Below are positions 46,254-53,368 of a stretch of 60,009 bases of DNA, one piece after another. This stretch comes from Prochlorococcus sp. AG-402-K22. Its GTDB lineage: Bacteria > Cyanobacteriota > Cyanobacteriia > PCC-6307 > Cyanobiaceae. The number at the start of each line of letters is the position of its first letter. Position 1 is the stretch's first letter. Location: contig QCIJ01000010.1 of assembly GCA_003216755.1 (NCBI GenBank), positions 1 through 60,009 on the forward strand, given 5' to 3'. The notes beneath the pieces are model-generated. The model saw nothing but the letters and a program-made list of their open reading frames with translations. It ran no database searches and had not been told where the DNA came from. The translations under genes and the position numbers were made by a program.

Positions 46254-46919
46254 TTACCATGGCAAAACTTCTCCGTTGGCATGCCAAAACGTACCCGAGT
46301 TATTTTTATTTAAAGAATCAATACGTTTTAAAATGCCATTTGCTGATTCTTCAGGACTAATTCCATTTCTTGTAAAGTCAGTCATTCTTGTACTCACTAA
46401 CCCAGGATGCAAAATAGCTACATAAATATCTTCTCTTGATAAATCTATGGAAAGTGATTTTGCAGCCATGGACAAGGCTACCTTAGACATCCTGTAACCA
46501 TAAGAACTTCCAGATGTATTATCTTCAATAGATCCCATTCTACTTGTGATTAAAGCAACTTTAGAAGATCTTTTTAAAAGATGTTTAAGTGATTGAGTCA
46601 TACATATTGGGCTCAATGCATTGACTTCAAATTGCCGCAAAATACTTTTTTTATCTAAGTTTTCGAAAGAATTAAATTCATAAATTCCGGCATTATGAAT
46701 TAAGCAATCTAAATTAACTCCAGAGAGTTTTTTACACAAATTTGCTATCGACTCATCAGAAGAAATTTCTATATCCTCTTCAATTCTCACTCCTAAATCT
46801 ATAAGTTCTTTTGAAGCTTTCCTACACGTTGCAATTACATTATCTCCCCTCTTATGAATTTGCCTACATAATTCTAATCCAATACCCCTATTTGATCCTG
46901 TAATTAGATAAGTCGGCAT
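46254..46919 (-). CDS. Short-chain dehydrogenase/reductase
   Basis: 221 residues, SDR family. NAD(P)-binding YLITGSNRGIGLELCRQI (TGxxxGIG), LIHNAGIY (NNAG-type), active-site Ser in LITSRMGS and catalytic YRMSK (YxxxK). HPGLVSTRMT follows. Similar in length to small C-factor-like SDRs. Substrate unknown. It stands alone on the minus strand. Confidence 0.9.
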   Translation of the reverse strand: MPTYLITGSNRGIGLELCRQIHKRGDNVIATCRKASKELIDLGVRIEEDIEISSDESIANLCKKLSGVNLDCLIHNAGIYEFNSFENLDKKSILRQFEVNALSPICMTQSLKHLLKRSSKVALITSRMGSIEDNTSGSSYGYRMSKVALSMAAKSLSIDLSREDIYVAILHPGLVSTRMTDFTRNGISPEESANGILKRIDSLNKNNSGTFWHANGEVLPW

Positions 46920-47093
46920 CTTTTAACTAAAAGATAAAAGATTAATCTAAATCCAAATATAAAAAAAACAAACTAGAAAAAGAAAAAATTTATAAAATTC
47001 CTTATTAGATTTATTAAGGTTATAATAATTTATAATATTCAATAGATTTTATAAAAGAAAGCGTAGATATTTTTATCATCCAACAATTAGTTA

Positions 47094-47300
47094 ATGGAAA
47101 TTTTAAATCAAGAATTCATTCAAGAGATTATTAGGTTAACCTGGAGAAATCCTGCTTTCATGGCTGTAGCTATTGCATTAGTTTGGCTTATTCCACAATT
47201 ATTTATCAGAAAAATAATGGCAAAAAAATATGAACAAAGAAAAATAGAAATTCAGAAAAATAAAATTCAGAAGCTTTACCCCACCAATACTCCTAAATAA
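47094..47300 (+). CDS. 68-aa membrane protein
   Basis: MEILNQEFIQEIIRLTWRNP then a helix (AFMAVAIALVWLIPQLFI) and a basic, helical tail (RKIMAKKYEQRKIEIQKNKI). Not recognised. Single membrane span with the basic tail presumably cytoplasmic. Confidence 0.55.
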   Translation: MEILNQEFIQEIIRLTWRNPAFMAVAIALVWLIPQLFIRKIMAKKYEQRKIEIQKNKIQKLYPTNTPK

Positions 47301-47360
47301 GACTTTTATTTATAAGATGATCTATTGAATCAAAAAATACTTTTTGCCTCTGAGTTAAAT

Positions 47361-47531
47361 ATGACCTATAAAATAATTAGAATTGATGGGAAAGATGATA
47401 AATTAACCGCTCAAAGTTTTGATAACTATTCAGATGCATACGATTTGTTAGAAGAACTATATAGCGATTTATGTTGTTCAGATGCTGATTATGGAGATAT
47501 AACCTATTACGATATTGTTGAAAATAATTAA
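47361..47531 (+). CDS. 56-aa acidic hypothetical protein
   Basis: From the ATG at 47361: MTYKIIRIDGKDDKLTAQSF then DNYSDAYDLLEELYSDLCCS, acidic and tyrosine-rich. A TTG at 47325 would lengthen it by 12 residues that look non-conserved. Not recognised. Confidence 0.55.
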   Translation: MTYKIIRIDGKDDKLTAQSFDNYSDAYDLLEELYSDLCCSDADYGDITYYDIVENN

Positions 47532-47541
47532 AACCATAACA

Positions 47542-47751
47542 ATGGATAATAAAAAATGGGCACCCTCCCAAGAAGAAAATATTGGGGTAATAACAAGTGT
47601 ATATGAATCCATCAAAGAAAAGCTTTCAGAACTTCAAAAAGAAACTGGATGTCCCGATTTATTTATTTATGAATTCATTGGGAATATTCAGAATGAATGG
47701 CATCCTGAATCTTGCCAATCCATAGTTAGAAGTAAAAAAAGGAAAAATTAG
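47542..47751 (+). CDS. 69-aa hypothetical protein
   Basis: ATG at 47542: MDNKKWAPSQEENIGVITSV then YESIKEKLSELQKETGCPDL and FIYEFIGNIQNEWHPESCQS. The pattern Y-x-x-IK...LQK-x-T...NEW is shared with the protein at 49530-49712 (YDEIKNI...LQKDT...MNEWEEK), so the two look related. Function unknown. The longer frame from 47515 overlaps the previous gene. Confidence 0.55.
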   Translation: MDNKKWAPSQEENIGVITSVYESIKEKLSELQKETGCPDLFIYEFIGNIQNEWHPESCQSIVRSKKRKN

Positions 47752-47847
47752 AAAATTTTAAACCTTAAACTCAAATATATAAAAATTTAAAGAATTTTTT
47801 TTAAATAAAAATTCTTTAATATAATTTGAAATTAAAAATATTTAATC

Positions 47848-47934
47848 ATGATTATTAGGATACTTGGGATTGTACTTATTCTTGGTACGATTGCATATTA
47901 TGGTTTAGTTTTGACTGGGCATAGCAACCTTTAG
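47848..47934 (+). CDS. 28-aa membrane microprotein
   Basis: ATG start; reads MIIRILGIVLILGTIAYYGL then VLTGHSNL. One hydrophobic helix with small residues. In size and form like thylakoid microproteins. The AT-rich context makes chance frames possible, so confidence is moderate. Confidence 0.45.
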   Translation: MIIRILGIVLILGTIAYYGLVLTGHSNL

Positions 47935-47961
47935 TTTTTTTTATCTTTTTTAAAATTTCTC

Positions 47962-48174
47962 ATGAAATGGCCTCCTACTCTTTGTTGGACAGCACCAAAA
48001 ACTATTAATGGTAATAGGCATTTTCAAGTTAAAGCTTATGGTGGTAAAAATGAAGATAGATGGGTTGATATTTTTCCTACCAAAAATAAAAAAGATATTA
48101 AAAGGATCTCATGGACAAAACTAATATCAGAATGGACTACTGGATGGTTAAGGCTGCCAAAAGATAAAGATTAA
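47962..48174 (+). CDS. Trp-rich small protein (possibly TIGR02450 family)
   Basis: 70 residues with seven Trp: MKWPPTLCWTAPKTINGNRH then FQVKAYGGKNEDRWVDIFPT and the tail SWTKLISEWTTGWLRLPKDKD. The pattern KW...W.A.....G.rHF.V resembles the TIGR02450 Trp-rich family. Soluble; function unknown. Confidence 0.65.
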   Translation: MKWPPTLCWTAPKTINGNRHFQVKAYGGKNEDRWVDIFPTKNKKDIKRISWTKLISEWTTGWLRLPKDKD

Positions 48175-48272
48175 TTTTTTTATGTAAAAAAATATTATTA
48201 ACCAGGAAATTGTTAAAAATAATACCTAATAGGAAAAAAAAAACTTCTAATATTTTTAAAAATCTGTTTAAT

Positions 48273-48443
48273 ATGAAGCCAGAACCGAAGAAAAAACTTC
48301 CTAATAAAAAAGTTATAAGTTCAGCAAAATTTGAAGCTAAAGAGCAATTCACAAAATCTGCATTAGAAAATTTAAAAACAGAAAATGAAAGACTCGTAAA
48401 TTCACTAAAAAAATCTGGTGAAATTAAAGAATCAAAAAAATAA
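48273..48443 (+). CDS. 56-aa basic helical protein
   Basis: From the ATG at 48273: MKPEPKKKLPNKKVISSAKF then EAKEQFTKSALENLKTENER. The end (TENERLVNSLKKSGEIKE) resembles the protein at 44299-44424. A TTG at 48210 would extend it with 21 basic residues. Probably a small nucleic-acid-associated or adaptor protein; unproven. Confidence 0.5.
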   Translation: MKPEPKKKLPNKKVISSAKFEAKEQFTKSALENLKTENERLVNSLKKSGEIKESKK

Positions 48444-48497
48444 TAGATTTACAGAATTAAAATTTTTTTATTATTATATTACTTTATAGATTGAGAA

Positions 48498-48617
48498 ATG
48501 ATTGAAAAAATCTATCTTGCAAATTCTCATTTACCTCAACTTATTGGGTTTGTACTTATGTCAATAGGTTATACATTAGGTAATAAATTCTATCTTCCCG
48601 AGACTAAGCAAAAATAA
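48498..48617 (+). CDS. 39-aa membrane microprotein
   Basis: ATG start; reads MIEKIYLANSHLPQLIGFVL then MSIGYTLGNKFYLPETKQK. One moderately hydrophobic helix. Not recognised. It ends with TAA and precedes the long untranslated gap before the Hli gene. Confidence 0.45.
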   Translation: MIEKIYLANSHLPQLIGFVLMSIGYTLGNKFYLPETKQK

Positions 48618-48973
48618 CCATTGATTATTATTTAAAATTATTTCAAAAAGATAATATTGAAAATACACCCTTAATAAATACCTTTTAAATATTACTTTAG
48701 AAATGGAGAGATAAGCTTTAAAGATAAATTTTTAATTTCGTTAAAACTACTCCATAGATAACTAGACACATAAATGTAACATTTAAGTATTTTAAAAATG
48801 TGAAATCAAAAGAAAAAGTAAGGATTCATACAAATTTTATTAAAATATGTTACGTTTGTTAATAATTCAAGTTAAGTTTCCCTCTGTCAATAATGCAGAT
48901 ATAAGGAGATGTTTGATACATACAAATGTCATTTTTCTTTGGCTTACTAATTGATCACATTTGAAATTTAAAA
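48618..48973. other. 356-bp gap upstream of the Hli gene
   Basis: No convincing open frame on either strand. The DNA is AT-rich. It probably contains the Hli promoter and 5' leader; I see no clear -35/-10 pair or strong hairpin and cannot support an RNA gene here. Confidence 0.4.
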
Positions 48974-49228
48974 ATGGATGCTCTTACAAGTTTTATAGTT
49001 GTTATCATCGCAATTACAATCCAATTTTCTTTGTACGCGATCAAAAGGTTACAAGAACCTTTAGAACCAAATTATTTGATAGATAAAAATTCAAAAAAAA
49101 TTAAAAACTTCATGGGTAAATATTGGAAAAATGCCGAAATAACAAATGGAAGATTGGCTATGATTGGTTTTTTAGCTTTAATGATAAACTATGGCTTTTT
49201 TGGGTGGATAATTCCCGGGTTTATTTAG
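48974..49228 (+). CDS. hli: High-light-inducible protein with an extra N-terminal helix
   Basis: 84 residues. The chlorophyll-binding Hli motif is AEITNGRLAMIGFLALMINY (ExxNGRLAMIG), placed in the C-terminal half. An additional N-terminal helix (FIVVIIAITIQFSLYAI) precedes it, so this protein has two helices where most Hli have one. Hli proteins bind pigments in photosystem assembly and light stress. The long leader (48618-48973) fits regulated expression. Confidence 0.85.
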   Translation: MDALTSFIVVIIAITIQFSLYAIKRLQEPLEPNYLIDKNSKKIKNFMGKYWKNAEITNGRLAMIGFLALMINYGFFGWIIPGFI

Positions 49229-49325
49229 GCTATAAATATACTTAAGATTTCAGGAAAAATAAATCTTACGTTCAAGACAAACTCTCCTTTTAAAAAATAA
49301 ATTTTTATTATAAGCAAAAAAGCAA

Positions 49326-49523
49326 TTGAGTAATTCTGATTTTGACAAAAATGGATTAGACAGCCATGGGATCCATTGGCTTCAATATGCCGCTTTTGCT
49401 GTCTCTGGTTTTGCTATATTTACGACGTGGGCCTTTTTTTATGATGAAAGATTCCACAATTTTGTAATGAATATTTTTAGGATTATAAACTGCAGTGGAT
49501 TTAACTGTAATGGGGCTTTTTAA
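49326..49523 (+). CDS. 65-aa membrane protein with C-terminal cysteines
   Basis: TTG start, MSNSDFDKNGLDSHGIHWLQ then a helix (YAAFAVSGFAIFTTWAFFY) and an end with CSGFNCNGAF. The CSGFNCNG turn could bind metal or form a disulfide. Not recognised. It is 6 bp upstream of the next gene, so likely in an operon. Confidence 0.5.
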   Translation: MSNSDFDKNGLDSHGIHWLQYAAFAVSGFAIFTTWAFFYDERFHNFVMNIFRIINCSGFNCNGAF

Positions 49524-49529
49524 AATTCT

Positions 49530-49712
49530 ATGGCTAATCCTGATCAAAAAACAATATTAATTGATAATGCCTATGACGAAATAAAAAACATTTGTATAAA
49601 TCTTCAAAAAGACACTAATGCCTCGAATTTAGAAGTTAAAAGTTTACTAAAACTAATTATGAACGAATGGGAAGAAAAGGAAGAAAAAAAAACTGGTTTT
49701 GGATTCAGGTAA
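49530..49712 (+). CDS. 60-aa soluble helical protein
   Basis: ATG start; MANPDQKTILIDNAYDEIKN then ICINLQKDTNASNLEVKSLL and KLIMNEWEEKEEKKTGFGFR. Acidic/lysine-rich C-terminus. Resembles the gene at 47542-47751 in its Y-x-x-IK...LQK...NEW layout. Followed by a strong hairpin (49827-49856). Confidence 0.55.
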   Translation: MANPDQKTILIDNAYDEIKNICINLQKDTNASNLEVKSLLKLIMNEWEEKEEKKTGFGFR

Positions 49713-49826
49713 AATTAGCCACTATCAAGAATGGGCTTTGGAATAAAATTATTTCAATATGAATAGTTTTCTACTTTAAAAATTTAATATTCATAATTTC
49801 ATATTTTTTCAGAAAGAAATTAAAAA

Positions 49827-49856
49827 GGAATGAATCTCAAAAAGAAGATTCATTCC
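49827..49856. terminator. Strong 11-bp hairpin after the 49326-49712 gene pair
   Basis: GGAATGAATCT (49827-49837) pairs perfectly with AGATTCATTCC (49846-49856) around an 8-nt loop, 115 bp after the plus-strand stop. The downstream sequence has no immediate T-run but reaches TTTTTT 16 bp later. It may be a terminator, a transcript-end stabilising structure or a small RNA. Confidence 0.5.
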
Positions 49857-49976
49857 ATATTTAGCATTAGTTTTTTCTAGATTTGAATTTTATAATCTAA
49901 CTCCTCTGGTGGACTGTCAATCATTAGATCCCTCCGATTCAACAAGTTAAACCTAAGACTTGCATATAAAGAAAGT

Positions 49977-49998
49977 AAATCAGTAGAAATGCTGATTT
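49977..49998 (-). terminator. Short terminator after the 33-aa minus-strand gene
   Basis: AAATCAG (49977-49983) pairs with CTGATTT (49992-49998). Read on the minus strand it lies 8 bp past the stop of the gene at 50007-50108; on the plus strand it is followed by ATTATTTT. A 7-bp stem without a clean T-run, so tentative. Confidence 0.4.
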
Positions 49999-50006
49999 AT
50001 TATTTT

Positions 50007-50108
50007 CTAAAATGTTTGAATTAAAGAAGCCAATTCTGGTGCATCTAATAAAAGTGCAAAGAACGTAAGTACAACTAATAAAAATATTGAGAAGTAAAAT
50101 TGGATCAT
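50007..50108 (-). CDS. 33-aa membrane microprotein
   Basis: ATG start; reads MIQFYFSIFLLVVLTFFALL then LDAPELASLIQTF. One long hydrophobic helix followed by an amphipathic end. Not recognised. A hairpin follows its stop. Confidence 0.45.
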   Translation of the reverse strand: MIQFYFSIFLLVVLTFFALLLDAPELASLIQTF

Positions 50109-50180
50109 AAGTATAAATTTAATTAAATAGATTTTTTTAAGTTGTATAAAATAATGCTTAGTTTACATAATTAAATATCT

Positions 50181-50440
50181 CTACCTAGAAAAGTTTATTA
50201 GAGAATAATTAAGATGCTTCAGGAGAAAATATCGTTCTATTTTTTTGCAATACTCACAACCTTTAAATAAATGATCACCCTGTGATATACGTTTTTCGTA
50301 TCTTGGACAGATCAAAACAGTAGCAAAAGTTTCTGTAGTGCTTTAGCGAAAGTGATTGCAAGTAATACAAATCTTTGTTCGTTTTCGTTTAAGGTAGATT
50401 CTTTTAGATATTCCCATCTTGACGGATTTACCTGGATCAT
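50181..50440 (-). pseudogene. Frameshifted gene with CxxC motif downstream of DUF1651
   Basis: An ATG at 50440, 2 bp past the DUF1651 stop, opens MIQVNPSRWEYLKESTLNEN then EQRFVLLAITFAKALQ, which soon hits a stop. In the other frame the sequence continues TFATVLICPRYEKRISQG then DHLFKGCEYCKKIERYFLLK and ends at TAG 50183. The two halves join with a one-base deletion near the CACTACAGAAAC stretch (plus-strand about 50325-50350). The joined product has a Cys-Pro and a CxxC (CEYC), perhaps a zinc site. Also possible: a sequencing or assembly error. Confidence 0.6.
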
Positions 50441-50442
50441 GA

Positions 50443-50733
50443 TTACTGGAATTTATTAGAAACAATTTGCCAACCTCCTGAAATTAATTCATTCCATGTT
50501 TCACAAGCACACTCAATAGAATGAAGTCTTGAATTTTTAATTTGGGCTGGTTCACCTAATTCATTTGCATAGAAAAGGTGAGTATATACTTTTAAGTTAT
50601 TAGATACAGATTTCTTATAACACTCAAAATAAATTAATAAACCACTTTTTTGGTTAAACAACCAGCCAGTTGGGGGGTCAATAAGGCTGCAACGATAAAA
50701 ATTAGTCCGAACATTAGCCACTCCTGAAGTCAT
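50443..50733 (-). CDS. DUF1651 family protein, copy A
   Basis: 96 residues. DUF1651 features: GWLFNQKSGLLIYFECYKKS, the middle FYANELGEPAQIKNSRLHS and the C-terminal ETWNELISGGWQIV (W.eL...GW). Homologous to the gene at 53014-53313, including the N-terminus (MTSGVANVRTNF versus MTLGGANVWTNF) and the promoter upstream. Function unknown. Confidence 0.8.
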   Translation of the reverse strand: MTSGVANVRTNFYRCSLIDPPTGWLFNQKSGLLIYFECYKKSVSNNLKVYTHLFYANELGEPAQIKNSRLHSIECACETWNELISGGWQIVSNKFQ

Positions 50734-50756
50734 AGAAGTAATACGCCTGTACTATT

Positions 50757-50785
50757 AATATAAATGTACTACTCATCGGCGTCAA
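50757..50785 (-). promoter_or_regulatory. Sigma-70-type promoter of DUF1651 copy A
   Basis: On the minus strand TTGACG (50785-50780) and TATATT (50762-50757) are separated by 17 bp, 23 bp upstream of the ATG at 50733. The same TTGACG/TATATT pair with an 18-bp spacer stands before copy B, so the promoter was duplicated with the gene. Confidence 0.65.
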
Positions 50786-50924
50786 GTATTCCCCTAGGTA
50801 ATTATTTAAATACAAAAATCACTTTCCAGAAATACTCGGCTATAAACTTCTTATTTGGTAATAGTGTATACAAGTAACTCCCTCAAAAGGAAAATATCAT
50901 TAAAGAGTAAATTGAAAAAATAAA

Positions 50925-51155
50925 ATGTATCGAAATCCCTTCTATTTAGGATGGAATAAAGGTTGGTCTTTTCTATTTTTTTTAGAGGGTGGCATTGCAA
51001 AAATTCAAGCAAAAGGTTTTGGCATATCTATTACAACAAAAGTTGAAAAAGGAGAATCACTCTTAGAATCTGCTGACAGATTAGTCTCGAAAGAACAAAG
51101 GATTAGAAAATCAAGATATTATTCTTGGCTTAAATCTATTAATGAAAAACAATAA
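50925..51155 (+). CDS. 76-aa hypothetical protein
   Basis: MYRNPFYLGWNKGWSFLFFL then EGGIAKIQAKGFGISITTKV and a basic helical end with RKSRYYSWLKSINEKQ. No signal peptide. Not recognised. The FLEGG element is shared with the microprotein at 44992-45147. Confidence 0.6.
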   Translation: MYRNPFYLGWNKGWSFLFFLEGGIAKIQAKGFGISITTKVEKGESLLESADRLVSKEQRIRKSRYYSWLKSINEKQ

Positions 51156-51185
51156 ATTAAGCAGTCCTTCAAAAAATAAAGTAAT

Positions 51186-51488
51186 TTGTTGACAATCTAT
51201 TTAAAATGGACTTTAGTTAGTTATTTTTTTGTGTCCAATAAATTTTATGAATGGTGGAAAAACCACAGAAAAGTTGTAACATATGGGGCTTTTATCATTT
51301 TGTTTGGTTTTTATTTATCTCCTGTTGTCAAAGAAGCAAAATATAAAAACCAATGCATTAAGTACTCTAGTAAAGTAGCAATAACTAAAATTAATAAAGA
51401 CGATATTGGAGAAGCATTATTAGAAGAAACAGGTTTGAATATTGATGAACTAGCGAAGATTGAAGGTTATAAGAATTGCATTAATTAA
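51186..51488 (+). CDS. 100-aa membrane protein (paralogue of 22480-22917)
   Basis: TTG start. Reads YFFVSNKFYEWWKNHRKVVT then a membrane helix (GAFIILFGFYLSPVV) followed by KEAKYKNQCIKYSSKVAITK and an end with NIDELAKIEGYKNCIN. The helix-PV-K-x-A-K-x-x-x-x-C layout and the late second Cys match the protein at 22480-22917. Two Cys probably lie in the periplasm. Confidence 0.6.
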   Translation: MLTIYLKWTLVSYFFVSNKFYEWWKNHRKVVTYGAFIILFGFYLSPVVKEAKYKNQCIKYSSKVAITKINKDDIGEALLEETGLNIDELAKIEGYKNCIN

Positions 51489-51518
51489 AAAGTTTACAAA
51501 AATTACAATGATTTTTGA

Positions 51519-51725
51519 ATGATTAAGATTATGTTTAAACTTATTTTGTTAATTTTATTATTTGGATTTATATCAATAAGTCCAAAAACAAGATATATAG
51601 TTGGCATATCTCTAAAACAAATTTCTTCATTTCTTTTATGGACTGTTAAATATGAAGATAGAGAAAAGTGGATCATAGATAAACCAAGTTGGATTCCTAG
51701 CCAAAACCTTAAGCCATCGTATTAA
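51519..51725 (+). CDS. 68-aa membrane protein ending in KPSY
   Basis: A membrane segment (FKLILLILLFGFISISP) is followed by a soluble part with LWTVKYEDREKWIIDKPSWI and the end PSQNLKPSY. The C-terminus resembles that of the protein at 43049-43243 (FNLEPSY). The next gene, the LigA-like domain, starts immediately after the stop. Confidence 0.6.
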   Translation: MIKIMFKLILLILLFGFISISPKTRYIVGISLKQISSFLLWTVKYEDREKWIIDKPSWIPSQNLKPSY

Positions 51726-52475
51726 ATGCAGACTTATTTAGAAGAACGAATTGAATGGTATGACGATAATTATAGAAATGGTAATGCTTTAATTTCTGAT
51801 AAGCAGTTCGACCAACTTGAAAAAAATTTATTAAGAACAAACCCGAATTGTGATTACTTTAAAAAGAAAAATAAACTAGTTTTACCTTCAATAGAAAAGG
51901 ATTCAATAGATGCATTTTTAAAAGGATTATTAGAAAATACCAGATTATTAATTGAACCAAAAATTGATGGTTGTGCTGTTGCTTTGCAATATAGGGATGG
52001 CACCTTGGATAAAGCAATTTCAAGAAAAGGTACTGACGTTACTAGTAATCTTTTAAGAGTTCAAGACATTCCCAATAATCTCCCGTTAAGAGGAGTGCTT
52101 CAAGTTAGAGGTGAATTATATGCCCCCAACCAAAGTCCCAATATCTCCCAGAGAATCGCTTCTAGATTTCTAAGAACTAAAGCAGGATTTTCTGAAAGTC
52201 TTAGCTTCTGTGCATTTCAAATAATTAATTCAACACTTAACCAATATGAGTCCAAAAAGAGTCTTTCTAAGCTAGGCTTCACGATCCCTCAGGATATTTC
52301 ATGCAACTTTACGAGCCAAGTTCAAGTATTAAGAAAACAATGGCTAGAAGGGAAGCTTTTTAGTAAATATCCAACAGATGGAATAGTAGTAAAGATAAAT
52401 TCTAGAAAATTACAATTAATTAGAGAAAAATCAGACTTAGATTATCCTTATTGGCAAGTAGCAATAAAAAGTTAA
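51726..52475 (+). CDS. Stand-alone NAD-dependent DNA ligase adenylation domain
   Basis: 249 residues. Domain Ia (WYDDNYRNGNALISDKQFDQL) then the nucleotidyltransferase core: motif I IEPKIDGCAVAL with the adenylated Lys at residue 79, motif III VRGELYAP, motif IV TDGIVVKINS, and motif V-like YWQVAIKS, where the protein ends. Full LigA has about 670 residues with OB, zinc, HhH and BRCT parts; none is present. It is intact and starts right after the previous stop. It may adenylate DNA ends or nucleic acid, or act with a partner. Cellular LigA must be elsewhere. Confidence 0.85.
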   Translation: MQTYLEERIEWYDDNYRNGNALISDKQFDQLEKNLLRTNPNCDYFKKKNKLVLPSIEKDSIDAFLKGLLENTRLLIEPKIDGCAVALQYRDGTLDKAISRKGTDVTSNLLRVQDIPNNLPLRGVLQVRGELYAPNQSPNISQRIASRFLRTKAGFSESLSFCAFQIINSTLNQYESKKSLSKLGFTIPQDISCNFTSQVQVLRKQWLEGKLFSKYPTDGIVVKINSRKLQLIREKSDLDYPYWQVAIKS

Positions 52476-52588
52476 TGGAAGTAATTCATCAGATTTTTCC
52501 TACTTGGCATATTTACTTGGACATGTTTTTGATTGGTTTTGGAACTTACGGTTTTCTAAGAATTAAGAAAAAAATAAAAACCAAATAA
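52475..52588 (+). CDS. 37-aa microprotein after the ligase domain
   Basis: ATG overlapping the ligase stop (TAATG). Reads MEVIHQIFPTWHIYLDMFLI then GFGTYGFLRIKKKIKTK: one helix with a basic tail. The overlap indicates co-translation with the ligase-like protein. Not recognised. Confidence 0.5.
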   Translation: MEVIHQIFPTWHIYLDMFLIGFGTYGFLRIKKKIKTK

Positions 52589-52646
52589 ATAATGATATAA
52601 ATAAGAAATTAAAATTCAGCAGAAAAAGACTTTAGGATTAATAAAA

Positions 52647-52680
52647 ATTGTTTAGGATTTAATCTAAAATCAATTTTTTT
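52647..52680 (+). terminator. Weak hairpin with T-run
   Basis: ATTGTTTAG (52647-52655) pairs with CTAAA (52664-52668) and CAAT (52671-52674) with a small internal loop, followed by TTTTTT. It lies 59 bp after the microprotein stop and could end the 50925-52588 transcript. Confidence 0.35.
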
Positions 52681-52734
52681 CTTAATCTGAACAACTGCCA
52701 AATATCGGGAAAATCTATTATTAGTATTCTTAAA

Positions 52735-52887
52735 TCATCCGTAATACTTAAGCATGGATTTAAGTTGTTCGTTATCTAATTGTTCAAGATAATTTCGCAT
52801 TGCCAACCAAGATCTTCTGCTTTCTAACTTTCCACTTTGTTTAAATAAATTTGCGGAAACTTGATCTATCAATTCATTATGATTCAT
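52735..52887 (-). CDS. 50-aa helical protein, third gene of the DUF1651-B operon
   Basis: From the ATG at 52887: MNHNELIDQVSANLFKQSGK then LESRRSWLAMRNYLEQLDNE and QLKSMLKYYG. Helical and soluble. Start alternatives at 52893 and 52923 exist. It overlaps the previous gene by 11 bp and is co-directional. Not recognised. Confidence 0.55.
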   Translation of the reverse strand: MNHNELIDQVSANLFKQSGKLESRRSWLAMRNYLEQLDNEQLKSMLKYYG

Positions 52888-53017
52888 ATTCATATTCTTC
52901 ATCAAGTTCAATAACAACACCATTAAAAAATTCTGCTAATAATTTTGAGGGGTCTTGGACAGATACCTTTCTATCAACTCTTGAAAGTTTTTTTTTGATT
53001 GGATTTAAGTTATTCAT
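52877..53017 (-). CDS. 46-aa protein, second gene of the DUF1651-B operon
   Basis: ATG start at 53017 overlapping the DUF1651 stop (ATGA). Reads MNNLNPIKKKLSRVDRKVSV then QDPSKLLAEFFNGVVIELDE and ends EYEYES: basic first half, acidic tail. Not recognised. Coupling to DUF1651 suggests a shared role. Confidence 0.6.
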   Translation of the reverse strand: MNNLNPIKKKLSRVDRKVSVQDPSKLLAEFFNGVVIELDEEYEYES

Positions 53018-53313
53018 AATGATTCAGGTAATTCAAGTTCTTCAAAAGTCCATCCTTCTAATTGAAGGTCATGCCATTTATCCCAGGCATTATCCAAATA
53101 CATTTGAGTTGATGATTTAATTGCCATTGGCTCACCAAGATCATTTGCATAGTATGTATGAGCAAAAATTCTCATACTATTTCGTGGAGATTTTTTATTC
53201 CTTGTAAATAAAATTAATCTGCTTCGGTCTGGATTAAGCAACCAACCACTTGGGGACTCATTACGATAACCGTAAGAAAAATTAGTCCAAACATTAGCTC
53301 CTCCTAAAGTCAT
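53014..53313 (-). CDS. DUF1651 family protein, copy B
   Basis: 99 residues from the second ATG (53313): MTLGGANVWTNFSYGYRNES then PSGWLLNPDRSRLILFTRNK and a C-terminal part ending WHDLQLEGWTFEELELPESL. The upstream ATG at 53328 lies close to the expected transcription start; the second ATG aligns with copy A's start. Copy A is at 50443-50733. Confidence 0.8.
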   Translation of the reverse strand: MTLGGANVWTNFSYGYRNESPSGWLLNPDRSRLILFTRNKKSPRNSMRIFAHTYYANDLGEPMAIKSSTQMYLDNAWDKWHDLQLEGWTFEELELPESL

Positions 53314-53338
53314 TACTAAATAATACATGTGTACTATT

Positions 53339-53368
53339 AATATAACTATATTAGAAATGGATCGTCAA
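53339..53368 (-). promoter_or_regulatory. Sigma-70-type promoter of DUF1651 copy B
   Basis: On the minus strand TTGACG (53368-53363) and TATATT (53344-53339) are separated by 18 bp. Together with the flanking TACTTGACG and TATATTAATAGTACA it repeats the arrangement at copy A. It drives the three-gene unit 53313-52735. Confidence 0.65.
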
